A DNA stretch of 26,063 bases from a virus: the IMG/VR virus record IMGVR_UViG_3300033182_000211, positions 1 to 26,063 of that record. One strand, written 5' to 3'. The notes beneath the pieces were generated by a model. That model was not told the origin of the DNA, made no database searches, and was given only the letters and a program-made list of their open reading frames with translations. Each line of letters opens with the position of its first letter. The stretch's first letter is position 1. Of this stretch, positions 14,250 through 22,549 are shown in pieces. The translations under genes were made by a program, and so were the position numbers.

Positions 14250-14594
14250 TTATGCAACATCTTCTAGAATTGATGCGACAACATCTACTGTAGATGCAGT
14301 TGCATATACACGAACTTCATCGTCACCGTTCAACACAACTTTCTGACCAGATACCACTTTCAATGCACCACCCGCTGGGATAGGAGCATTCTTTACGATG
14401 TGATAAGATGCAGCACCAGAGTCATCATAGATTTGAACGCTGACTTGGATTGCAGATGAACCTGTGTTTGCAACATCAAGTTCAATCAGAATTGAGTTGA
14501 CGGCAGAACCATTGTTCGCAGTGTAAACAGTTGTAGGGCTTCCAGAAGAAGTCGATACACTTGTTGCGAATGCGTTTTTAAAATTGTTTGCCAT
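14250..14594 (-). CDS. Small virion protein, MANxFKN family (114 aa)
   Basis: This is a paralogue of the 110-residue protein at 10612-10944. Both open M-A-N-x-F-K-N, carry a V-Y-T-A/L-Y-T-A strand, then Y-H-I-V-K-N-A-P-I-P-A-G-G-A-L in the middle, G-Q-K-V-V-L-N-G-D-D-E-V-R-V, and end in a V-x-x-I-L-E strand. The whole length is one predicted beta sandwich with no membrane segment. It is the first gene after a perfect late promoter octamer and opens the first fibre cassette; the 3' end leads into the three-repeat DGST gene with an AAGGGG ribosome binding site straight after the stop. The role is unknown beyond membership of the virion or appendage set. Confidence 0.74.
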   Translation of the reverse strand: MANNFKNAFATSVSTSSGSPTTVYTANNGSAVNSILIELDVANTGSSAIQVSVQIYDDSGAASYHIVKNAPIPAGGALKVVSGQKVVLNGDDEVRVYATASTVDVVASILEDVA

Positions 14595-14624
14595 TCTGAT
14601 TTTTTCCTTTAGTTTATACTATGT

Positions 14625-14632
14625 TATTTATA
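14625..14632 (-). promoter_or_regulatory. T4-type late promoter octamer TATAAATA
   Basis: The minus strand reads TATAAATA exactly, four bases after the stop codon of the 167-residue gene and 30 bases before the ATG at 14594. It should drive the first fibre cassette (114-, 274-, 482- and 106-residue proteins). Confidence 0.72.
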
Positions 14633-14636
14633 ATGA

Positions 14637-15140
14637 TTAACCGAGTGCAATACCCATTGCAACAGAGAATCCCTCTGTTGCGATTGCACCACTGTTTGTT
14701 GGGAATGTCAATGAGGTTCCACTATCATTGTTCAGTGAACCTGTCATGTAAAGGTCTTGCCATTCCTTTCCACTCGCACCCAAATCATAAGTTGCGGCTG
14801 CGTTTGGAATAATGTTAGAGACAACATCTGCATTAAAGTCAATAGAGTCTGTATCTGCATCACCCATTACGATGTTACCACCGAGAGTAATGTTACCAGT
14901 TACTTCTAAGTTTGCATCAATACGAACATCACCAGTGAAGTCATAAGAACCATCAATGATAGAGTTGATGTCAGACACCAGTCCATCTAGAGCATTCTCT
15001 ACGGTTGTGTATGTTGGAGTTGAAGCAGGAATCGAACCAGTGATACCACCATTGATATCGCCGACATCGACTGCGAGTTCATTAAACTCAACACGCCATT
15101 CTTCAAAAGTAAAACTTGCTGGTGTATTACGAGTTGCCAT
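14637..15140 (-). CDS. Short fibre-like structural protein (167 aa)
   Basis: The N-terminus S-F-T-F-E-E-W-R-V-E-F-N-E-L-A-V-D-V-G-D-I is of a type I recall from structural-region proteins of cyanophage-like T4 viruses. A helical linker (V-E-N-A-L-D-G-L-V-S-D-I-N-S-I-I) leads to repeated beta elements, L-E-V-T-G-N-I-T-L-G-G-N-I-V-M-G-D-A-D, then I-I-P-N-A-A-A-T-Y-D-L-G and G-K-E-W-Q-D-L-Y-M-T-G, which are standard tail-fibre shaft motifs. It ends F-S-V-A-M-G-I-A-L-G, sharing the terminal A-L-G with two other proteins here. The ATG follows the stop of the coiled-coil gene directly (TAA then ATG). It probably links the DUF4815 baseplate protein to a short fibre, which is inference from position. 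Confidence 0.72.
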   Translation of the reverse strand: MATRNTPASFTFEEWRVEFNELAVDVGDINGGITGSIPASTPTYTTVENALDGLVSDINSIIDGSYDFTGDVRIDANLEVTGNITLGGNIVMGDADTDSIDFNADVVSNIIPNAAATYDLGASGKEWQDLYMTGSLNNDSGTSLTFPTNSGAIATEGFSVAMGIALG

Positions 15141-15368
15141 TTATTCTTTATCCACTAACTTTAATAAGAGATTTTTTATTTCATGCATCTCTGACTTTAG
15201 ATTATTTATGTCTCTTACTGCGTCTCTTAAATCATCTTTTTGTTTGTTTGCGGCACGAGAACGAGCAACCGCAGCCTCATATGCAGCAAGGTTAGTATTA
15301 ACGATTCCACGAGAACCTACATCTCTTGCAAGGTGTGGATGGTCTTTTACTTTAACATAGTCCGTCAT
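15141..15368 (-). CDS. Small coiled-coil virion-region protein (75 aa)
   Basis: The N-terminus V-K-V-K-D-H-P-H-L-A-R-D-V-G-S-R-G-I-V-N-T-N and the following A-Y-E-A-A-V-A-R-S-R-A-A-N-K-Q form a pattern I recall from small conserved proteins in the structural region of marine T4-like phages. The last 30 residues (I-N-N-L-K-S-E-M-H-E-I-K-N-L-L-L-K-L-V) show heptad spacing of Leu, Ile and Met and should form a coiled coil, perhaps trimeric like other fibre parts. It begins one base after the stop of the 2117-residue gene and ends flush with the next ATG. Its constant position next to the DUF4815 gene suggests a baseplate-associated role; no function is proven. Confidence 0.74.
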   Translation of the reverse strand: MTDYVKVKDHPHLARDVGSRGIVNTNLAAYEAAVARSRAANKQKDDLRDAVRDINNLKSEMHEIKNLLLKLVDKE

Positions 15369-15369
15369 A

Positions 15370-18300
15370 TTAAGTCGCCAGTGCTATTGCTCTTAGGTCT
15401 TTGATACGAGGAACCTCAGAAGAGTTAGTTCCTTGCAGACGAATCTTAATTGCGAATGCAATGAACTCTTCTAGACCTTCTACTGTGTATTCTCTTTCGA
15501 TGAAGTCCGTATTGTTTACAGATGCGTTCACAGCTGTATCTGGAGTTCCATCACCATTGAAGTATGTCCAACCAATCTCATCGAAGTCAGATGCATCGTC
15601 TGAACGAAGAATCTTATACATCACTTGGATTTCAGCAGTGTCAAACTTAACCGCATCCAAGTATGTTCTGATTGCAGTCGCTGGAGTCTTCAACTGAACC
15701 TTACGAGTGACATAGTTACATTCGTTAGAATCACCTTCTGGTTCTGTTGGAGAAATATAATCTGTTGAAGGATAGATTGCAGATGAACTATCAACATTAT
15801 CCAAACGGTTTGCAACAGCAACAACAGTTCTTCTATCCAAGTCAATGATTGGTGACAAGTTCTCTTTGTCCGAAGTCATTGTGAAGATAAGGTTGAATGA
15901 TTTCTCACCAGACAATTCTTGTGTTTCATTGACTTGTGAACATACAATCTTAGGATTCGCAAAGTAATGGTTATCCGTAATCGGAATAGACTCTGCTTGT
16001 CCTAGAGTTTGTTTTGAGAACGAAGTCTCTGTTCCACTTGGTGAAGTTCCAGATGTCGTTCTGACTCTTGCAGTCAAAGAAGTATCTGGGTGTTCAATTG
16101 TAGGAACAAGAGTTTGCATGTTGTTCATCAATGCGTTTTCAGTTGAAGTTACAGAGTCACCACCACCAGAACCATCAGCAGTTGCAGCGGTTGTAGTTGT
16201 AATAGTGTAAGAGTCAATCTGAATATCACCGATTGCATTGTGTGTCTTGTTCACTTCTGTCAATGGAATACCATTCAACTGATAGAGTTCAATCGTTGCA
16301 CCATCAGAGTGTGCAGCAGCATCACCCTCAACTGCACGAGAAAGTGAAGTGATTGAAGTTCCAGAAATGGTTCCAGACATTACTTCATCATCTACTTTAA
16401 CATATACAGTTCCAGACGAAGGCCATAGGTTTGAACTTGTCAATGTGAGTGAAGTTGCACTATCGGTGATTGCACCATTCAGTGTAGTTTCGATACCAGA
16501 ATGAACACCAGTGATTGTCACATTGTTCGAAGACGAATACATGTGATGGTCTTGGTGTGTAATCTTAACCTTAGAGTCGCCACTGATTGTTCTGCAAGGA
16601 TTGTTCTGTAGAGTAACAGCAGGAACCTCATCGTTGACGAAGGTTACTGTTCCAGTTGCAGAAGTATCAAATGATGCACGATACAAGTTGAACTTCAAGT
16701 CTTCAAAATCGTATGCAGTCCAAGTTGTGTTGTTCTGTGATTTGAATAGAACACCCAAGTAAGGTTGTTCTGAAACCAAACGAGAACCACCCACATCAAC
16801 TTCACCCATACGAGAAATCCATGCGAAGTATTTCGCAGAGTCAGTGAAGAGAACGATACAGTATTCTACACCATCTTTAACATAGACAGGTTCTTCAAAT
16901 ACAAATGTTGTTGGAACAGATGCATCATCAGAGATATTAACTTGAGATGGTTCGTAAGTTACAGAACCGAAAGGTAGAACCTTGGTGGTTGGGTAACCAT
17001 TAGACATCTCACGAATCTGACATGTAACAGGTAGGTCATCATCCTTACCTTGGAAGTAAGTATCAATCTTAGTGATGAACTCTCCGCCTGGGGCTTGTGG
17101 CATAAATGATTGAGCAAGTGGATCCCACCATCCAACAACTGCATCACGAGTTTGAGTGTTAGTAACCGTTCTAGATTGAGATACATTACGAACCTCAACC
17201 CTTGCGTTACGAGTTGCGATGATTGTCTCTTGAACAGTATTAAGGATACCAGTTGCAGAGTAAATTGCTTGTGCGAAAGTTTCTGGTTCTGGAGTTTCTT
17301 CATTCGTTGCAGAAGAAGTCAATCTGAACACTCTCTCACCAGTTCTGAATTTAGGGTTACCATTCACATTAGGGTCTGGAATTCTGAATACACCTTCAAT
17401 CTTACCAGCAGCAGATGTGATAAGGTTATCACCTTCTGAACCACCAGATGGAGTTACAAGACTAGATACTTTATTCTTATCAAAGAATGGATAAACCTTA
17501 GTCAAAGGTTTCATACCAGTAACGGTAAATGTAATATTCTTTGCACGACAGAAAGGAATCAATGCACGAGATAAAACTCTATCACCTTGTGATTCGTAAT
17601 CAATCTGTGGAACAACCGAAGTCTGAATACCAGTTCTAGATTGTCCAGTTTGAGTCGTTGTCGTTGTTCTCTGAATAACAGGTCTGAAAGGAACTTGTCT
17701 TCTTGCACGAGCCCAAGAGGTTTCTCTGAATGTAGTAGTTCTAGAACTAGTTACACCAGACCATTGGGTTTGCCATGCGTTCCATACTGTTCCAATTGCG
17801 TTACGGTTTGCAGCAAGGACAGTATCAAAGTTACCTTCTCTGTTGATAATCAAATCTGGGAGACGGTTTACTTCAAACCACTCATCACCAGATGGAGATA
17901 GTTTACAAATACCCGCCCATGAGAATGAGAGAACAGGGTTCAAGTTTTCAATACGAGTCGCATATGGTTGACTTACTGCAACCTTATGAGTGTATGGAAG
18001 AGTTAGAATATCACCTGTCTTCTGATATTGGTCATTGGTTCTTTCTGCATCAGTAGTATTCTCTTCTGAGATAGACACACCCTTCATGTAGTATTTCGGA
18101 CGAAGTTCACCCGCTTGCATGTCAATCGCATTACGATAGTCTGGGTGTTTAACATCACCAGTTGCGTGACCAGCGAAGTTGTCTACTACGAAACCAGACT
18201 TGAATCGGTTTAGACCGTTAGAGTCTGTAATCTCTAGTGACTGTGCGTCCTTCTCAAGAAGGTTCAGTGCAGTGTAGTATTCCATGTTACTGATACGGGT

Positions 18301-21300
18301 TTCAAGTTTACCGATATCACGCATGGTATATCTACGGTTGTTTTCTTTTGTGAACGATGCATCACCGATGTCAATGATGTATGGGTTCAAGTTGATATGT
18401 GCAATCTTCATTGCATTATCAATTGGTTTAGGTGGAACAGGTTGTTCAGCAGATGCACCACTGACTACCTTAAACTCACCTTGTGAATTCAAGAACAACA
18501 TGTCAATACGACCAACATAGTAGTCAAAGTCGTAGACGAAGTTTGAGTTATCTTTTGGAATACCGATAGTTGACGAACCAGTTCCAGCAAAACTTCTGTC
18601 TTCAAAGTTGAAAGACATAGAAGTAACTTTGTAAGTTGTCTGAGACTGAATAGTAGTTGTAGTCGTAGTTGCGTCTGCAACACGAGGTCTAAAGTCAACT
18701 GCATCACGCAAGTCGTATTCACCAGTAGGTTCTGCAACCTCTGGGTCTACACGAGTCGCAGAGTAAGTAGGAATTTCTTTATAACTGATTTGACTATAAG
18801 AGTCAACAGTGAAGAAGTCACCAGTTCCGTGTGAGAAGTAATCTGCAACAATCAACAACTTACCAGTAGGTGCAACAACACCAGGCTTACGAACTAGTCT
18901 ACCGATATCGTAGAAGTTGTCTCGTTGTCCATTGTCCAATGTAAATCTGTTTGTGACATTCTCATCACCAGCAGTGAATGTATCAAGTGTTGCGTATTCT
19001 TCACTCTCTGCACCGATGATTTGTTCACCAGATGTGAATGCAACATTGTTGACTGACACATAAGTGATTGGTGTCAATGGGTTTACGATTCTTGCAATCG
19101 CACCAGAGTCTTGTCCAGTAATCAATTCACCTTTTTGGAATACACCAGATGCACCAGTAACAGTCCATTGAGGTAGAACAGGGTCAGTAGAATTATCAGC
19201 AGATTCAAACACCGCCCATAGTTTATGAATGTCTGCAACACCAAGTGAAACATCTTTATGGTGTGCAGAGGTTCCGTATTCAGCACCACCAGCAATACCA
19301 TCATTGTCTACAAGGACAAGATGCATTCTGTTTCGTGTCTTGGTTTTTTCGTTTACTACAGTTCTTGTCAGTGTGGTAATCAAACGAACTTCTGCACCAT
19401 TACCCAAAATAGTTGAAGAGGTAACAGTCAGTGTTCCAGTTCCAGCACCAGTAACAGTAACATTAGAAGAGTTAAGGTTTACAATGTCACCCGCTGCACC
19501 AGAACCACCAGAACCAGCAGCAACAATCATCATCACATAGTCTGTGTTGTCAACTGCACCGAAGGTTTCGTTTGAACCAGCTGTGAAGGTAACCGCACCA
19601 CCAGCAGATGATGAGTTGACAAACGACCTACGAATGGTTACTTGAGTATCAGAGATGCCACCGTTTGCTTCTGTCTTGAGTGTTTTAATAGAACTCTTTT
19701 GTAGTTTACGAAGGAGAATGTTTTTGTTTTGGTCATTGAGTTGAGCTCTCTTACGAGTTGCACCGATAGACGATACAGTTGTTGTAGGAGCAGAATCAAC
19801 TTCAATTTCGTTTGCACTGTTAATTGTAGAAACAGTTCTCTCTTCTAAGACACCACCAGAACCAGTTGGGATTTCAATAACATCACCAACACGCAATTCA
19901 TTTGAGAAATCTGTTTGGTAACCAGTAATAGTAACCGAAGATGAACTTGTAGTAATAAGTCCAGATAGAGTGTAAGATGCACTCAAATCAATATCAGCAG
20001 TGAAGTCTGGGTCGCCCACATCTGGGTCACTCATATAAACTTGTTTTGCAGAAGACAAGTCGTGTGGAGTAACAGAGCTGATTGTCAAGTCTGTGTTACC
20101 AGAGTCTTCTAGAATCTCATCAGTCTCAGTAGAAGAGGTAGAGATTAGTTTCTCACCAGCAGTGAATTGTCCAACAACCGAAGTTAGAGAAATAATTGAG
20201 CCACTAGATGCAGATGCAACAAATCCATATGCACCAGATAGAGAACCAGTTACTTTGGTTCCCTGTGTTACGGCAGGACTTGGAGTTGCACTCATTGTTA
20301 GGTTTGTGAACATACGAAGGTCAAACAAGTAGAGTTTGTATTTCGTATCTGTATTAGTTGAATCTACAACGAGGTCTGTTCCAGAAGTGTCATTACCTTC
20401 ATGGTGTTCAAATGCACGAGCTCTTGCGAAACCAATCTTGTTACCAGATGGAGTTCCACGAGATGCAGTCTGTGTATCGTATAGTGCAATCTCACGATAA
20501 GGTTCATCAATCTCACCAGAGATGAAAGGTGAAATTTCTGGAGCACCATTGATGTTATTTACAATAAGGTAGTTACCGACCTCTACAGGGGTAACCGCTG
20601 CGTTGTAGTTTTCGAATCCTCTTGGTTTAGGGAAGTCGATGTATTTTGGTGCGATTGTTTCAATCTCATAACCACGAACATAGGCCTTGCCTGGCGATAC
20701 TTGAACAGTAAGGTAATCATCAGATGCAGTGTTACCAGAGTCGGTTGTGTCACCAACATTATAAACACCGTCATTCAAACCATCGTTCAAAGTCTCACGA
20801 ATGTCGATTTGGAAATCACGAACTGTGTAGTCACCAGACTCATCGTATGTTCTACGAGCAAGTGTCTCACCCAATACTGAGTATTCTGTGTTTCGTGCTT
20901 TCTCTTGTGCAACACCATTCTTAACTCTTAGGAGTTCAATAAAATCTTCATCTTCCTCAGAGTCAAGAGCAAGTTTTGCAAGTGTTAAAGAAATCTTGAG
21001 ACGGTGAGCGCCCTTTGCGTTTACATTGGATGTTCCAGTTGCGTTATCCAAAAGAGTAGTATCTTCTTCTGGAGTTTCCAAAGATTCAGTCACAGTCAAA
21101 CCGATACGGTATGAAGGAGTTGCAGTGAATTTGTCTAGAATAAGTCTTTGTTCTGCAACACGAACGAAGTGTCCACGAATGAAGTAAACACCTTCTTGGA
21201 TGTTTGCAGATGAACCGATTGCAGTTCCATTAACTGTTGCAGAGTCAATACCAGAACCGAAAGAACCTACAGTTCCATCTGCACTAATATTCTCACCATC

Positions 21301-21723
21301 GTTAAACACAACAGTTTCGTTGTCAGAACCAGTTCTTACATATTTTACATAAAGAGTGATAGGGTCTGCGGCAGTCGCTGCAACCGCTTCAACAACTTCT
21401 GCAACAACACCAGAGGTTGTTCCAGTAATTCTCTTACCAACATAATCGTCAATCTGAGATGTAATATCATTAGACGAAAAGGTAGACTCTAACTTTACTG
21501 CATAATACTCATTCGTAAAACCGATTGCGCCAGGGATAACCACTGTTCCTTCTTTGAACATATGTCGTCCATGTCTCTCAATCTGATTCTGTAGAATAGA
21601 TTGGAGTTGAGTTAGTTCACGACCTTGGACAGCGAAGCCTGGACGAAAGAGAACACGATGAAAATTCTTGTCCTCTGAAAAGTCGTCATAATAAGGATTG
21701 ACATTAAGATTGGTTTTTTCCAT
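15370..21723 (-). CDS. Very large DUF4815-type baseplate structural protein (2117 aa)
   Basis: The N-terminus (N-P-Y-Y-D-D-F, K-N-F-H-R-V-L-F-R-P-G-F-A-V-Q-G-R-E-L-T-Q-L-Q) is the hallmark of DUF4815-type structural proteins of marine T4-like phages. Other parts are D-N-G-Q-R-D-N-F-Y-D-I-G near residue 925, E-Y-D-L-R-D-A-V-D-F-R-P near 1000, and M-E-Y-Y-T-A-L-N-L-L-E near 1157. W-W-D-P-L-A-Q-S-F near 1540 leads into G-K-D-D-D-L-P-V, N-G-Y-P-T and E-Y-C-I-V-L. Around 1740-1830 sits an inserted beta domain with S-L-S-R-A-V-E-G-D-A-A-A-H. It ends D-L-R-A-I-A-L-A-T. Genomically it takes the place of T4 gp9 to gp12, so it may be the peripheral wedge to which fibres attach. Its ribosome binding site is weak and lies in the end of the homing endonuclease gene. 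Confidence 0.82.
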   Translation of the reverse strand: MEKTNLNVNPYYDDFSEDKNFHRVLFRPGFAVQGRELTQLQSILQNQIERHGRHMFKEGTVVIPGAIGFTNEYYAVKLESTFSSNDITSQIDDYVGKRITGTTSGVVAEVVEAVAATAADPITLYVKYVRTGSDNETVVFNDGENISADGTVGSFGSGIDSATVNGTAIGSSANIQEGVYFIRGHFVRVAEQRLILDKFTATPSYRIGLTVTESLETPEEDTTLLDNATGTSNVNAKGAHRLKISLTLAKLALDSEEDEDFIELLRVKNGVAQEKARNTEYSVLGETLARRTYDESGDYTVRDFQIDIRETLNDGLNDGVYNVGDTTDSGNTASDDYLTVQVSPGKAYVRGYEIETIAPKYIDFPKPRGFENYNAAVTPVEVGNYLIVNNINGAPEISPFISGEIDEPYREIALYDTQTASRGTPSGNKIGFARARAFEHHEGNDTSGTDLVVDSTNTDTKYKLYLFDLRMFTNLTMSATPSPAVTQGTKVTGSLSGAYGFVASASSGSIISLTSVVGQFTAGEKLISTSSTETDEILEDSGNTDLTISSVTPHDLSSAKQVYMSDPDVGDPDFTADIDLSASYTLSGLITTSSSSVTITGYQTDFSNELRVGDVIEIPTGSGGVLEERTVSTINSANEIEVDSAPTTTVSSIGATRKRAQLNDQNKNILLRKLQKSSIKTLKTEANGGISDTQVTIRRSFVNSSSAGGAVTFTAGSNETFGAVDNTDYVMMIVAAGSGGSGAAGDIVNLNSSNVTVTGAGTGTLTVTSSTILGNGAEVRLITTLTRTVVNEKTKTRNRMHLVLVDNDGIAGGAEYGTSAHHKDVSLGVADIHKLWAVFESADNSTDPVLPQWTVTGASGVFQKGELITGQDSGAIARIVNPLTPITYVSVNNVAFTSGEQIIGAESEEYATLDTFTAGDENVTNRFTLDNGQRDNFYDIGRLVRKPGVVAPTGKLLIVADYFSHGTGDFFTVDSYSQISYKEIPTYSATRVDPEVAEPTGEYDLRDAVDFRPRVADATTTTTTIQSQTTYKVTSMSFNFEDRSFAGTGSSTIGIPKDNSNFVYDFDYYVGRIDMLFLNSQGEFKVVSGASAEQPVPPKPIDNAMKIAHINLNPYIIDIGDASFTKENNRRYTMRDIGKLETRISNMEYYTALNLLEKDAQSLEITDSNGLNRFKSGFVVDNFAGHATGDVKHPDYRNAIDMQAGELRPKYYMKGVSISEENTTDAERTNDQYQKTGDILTLPYTHKVAVSQPYATRIENLNPVLSFSWAGICKLSPSGDEWFEVNRLPDLIINREGNFDTVLAANRNAIGTVWNAWQTQWSGVTSSRTTTFRETSWARARRQVPFRPVIQRTTTTTQTGQSRTGIQTSVVPQIDYESQGDRVLSRALIPFCRAKNITFTVTGMKPLTKVYPFFDKNKVSSLVTPSGGSEGDNLITSAAGKIEGVFRIPDPNVNGNPKFRTGERVFRLTSSATNEETPEPETFAQAIYSATGILNTVQETIIATRNARVEVRNVSQSRTVTNTQTRDAVVGWWDPLAQSFMPQAPGGEFITKIDTYFQGKDDDLPVTCQIREMSNGYPTTKVLPFGSVTYEPSQVNISDDASVPTTFVFEEPVYVKDGVEYCIVLFTDSAKYFAWISRMGEVDVGGSRLVSEQPYLGVLFKSQNNTTWTAYDFEDLKFNLYRASFDTSATGTVTFVNDEVPAVTLQNNPCRTISGDSKVKITHQDHHMYSSSNNVTITGVHSGIETTLNGAITDSATSLTLTSSNLWPSSGTVYVKVDDEVMSGTISGTSITSLSRAVEGDAAAHSDGATIELYQLNGIPLTEVNKTHNAIGDIQIDSYTITTTTAATADGSGGGDSVTSTENALMNNMQTLVPTIEHPDTSLTARVRTTSGTSPSGTETSFSKQTLGQAESIPITDNHYFANPKIVCSQVNETQELSGEKSFNLIFTMTSDKENLSPIIDLDRRTVVAVANRLDNVDSSSAIYPSTDYISPTEPEGDSNECNYVTRKVQLKTPATAIRTYLDAVKFDTAEIQVMYKILRSDDASDFDEIGWTYFNGDGTPDTAVNASVNNTDFIEREYTVEGLEEFIAFAIKIRLQGTNSSEVPRIKDLRAIALAT

Positions 21724-21728
21724 TTAAT

Positions 21729-22490
21729 TTAACTCTTTTGTGTTACAGTATAACCTTTATACTGCTTCAATTTTCCTTTAGCAACTGAGGACATATTTCC
21801 TCTATGTAACTTGTGTTCCCTACAAAATTCGGCAAGATTGTCCACTTCTTCTGTGTGTCCATCTGGGAAAGTAACAATCCATTGTTTTGTCCATGCAACT
21901 GTTCCCTTTTTAGATAAACTCATTTTCTGTTTGTATTCTTCACTCCAAGTCTTACCTTTGTTCCACCCCTCTTTTCCTAGATTGGCTTCACTAATTTTTC
22001 TCTTGGTTTCCTCTGTATGATGTTTACCATATAGAGGATGATTCTCACCAGAATATAAACCTTTCTTTTTCTCACTCATCAGTTTCTTAGTTTCTTCTGA
22101 GTGGGATTTACCAAACATCGGGTTGAGTTGTCCAGAACGAGATTTACCTTTCCAGTAATTATTCTCACTCATCTTTTGTTTAGATTCATCAGTATGATAA
22201 ACCAAACCAACTCCACCTTCATTCATATTATAACCAGATTCAAATGTGTTGAACTCTTTGATATATTTAGTCTCTAATTCCAAAGCATTTTCTTTAGTAT
22301 CAGTCATATCAATTTGTTCAATCTCAAATAAATCCTTACCATATTTTCTAATCGCTTGGTGAAATTTATAATCACTATAACGACTTTGTGTGATATGTTC
22401 CTTTAATCTTTGATTGATATCATTCTTAGTGATACCAATATATTTCTTTCCGTTTGTTTTATTCGTTACACAATATATGCTGTAGTTCAT
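21729..22490 (-). CDS. GIY-YIG homing endonuclease with NUMOD3 repeats (253 aa)
   Basis: Residues 4-19 hold the GIY-YIG signature in the form S-I-Y and Y-I-G. By alignment to I-TevI, Arg28 (N-Q-R-L-K-E-H) and Glu73 (L-E-L-E-T-K-Y-I-K-E-F) correspond to catalytic Arg27 and Glu75, so the nuclease looks intact. Residues about 110-190 carry three NUMOD3-type DNA-binding repeats (N-P-M-F-G-K-S-H-S-E-E-T; H-P-L-Y-G-K-H-H-T-E-E-T; W-N-K-G-K-T-W-S-E-E-Y). The C-terminus (F-P-D-G-H-T-E-E-V, N-L-A-E-F-C-R-E) is a further DNA-binding module typical of these enzymes. It is lysine-rich and more AT-rich than its neighbours, as expected for a mobile gene. It is free-standing between gp8 and the DUF4815 gene, both intact. 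A hairpin covers its ribosome binding site. Confidence 0.9.
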   Translation of the reverse strand: MNYSIYCVTNKTNGKKYIGITKNDINQRLKEHITQSRYSDYKFHQAIRKYGKDLFEIEQIDMTDTKENALELETKYIKEFNTFESGYNMNEGGVGLVYHTDESKQKMSENNYWKGKSRSGQLNPMFGKSHSEETKKLMSEKKKGLYSGENHPLYGKHHTEETKRKISEANLGKEGWNKGKTWSEEYKQKMSLSKKGTVAWTKQWIVTFPDGHTEEVDNLAEFCREHKLHRGNMSSVAKGKLKQYKGYTVTQKS

Positions 22491-22491
22491 A

Positions 22492-22543
22492 GTTGAGTCC
22501 TCATTGTTTTACTAATACTATTTAGTAAAACTTAGAACTCAAC
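22492..22543 (-). promoter_or_regulatory. Two-stem hairpin over the ribosome binding site of the homing endonuclease
   Basis: In the minus-strand RNA, GUUGAGUUC (22543-22535) can pair with GGACUCAAC (22500-22492) with one G-U pair. An inner perfect 9-bp stem, UUUUACUAA (22530-22522) with UUAGUAAAA (22515-22507), has a six-base loop. The outer stem includes the GGA of the GAGGA ribosome binding site (22502-22498). There is no U-tract after it, so a terminator is unlikely. It probably blocks translation of the endonuclease from read-through gp8 transcripts, as described for I-TevI of T4. Confidence 0.65.
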
Positions 22544-22549
22544 CTTATA

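Noticed and set aside
15203-15210. CATAAATA on the minus strand, a possible seventh late promoter
   Set aside because: It lies inside the coiled-coil gene, 63 bases from the next ATG, twice the spacing of the others, and encodes ordinary residues of the protein. It may be chance in AT-rich DNA.
22507-22530. Intrinsic terminator after gp8
   Set aside because: The inner stem is AT-rich and no U-tract follows it on the minus strand. The outer stem overlapping the ribosome binding site makes translational control the better reading.
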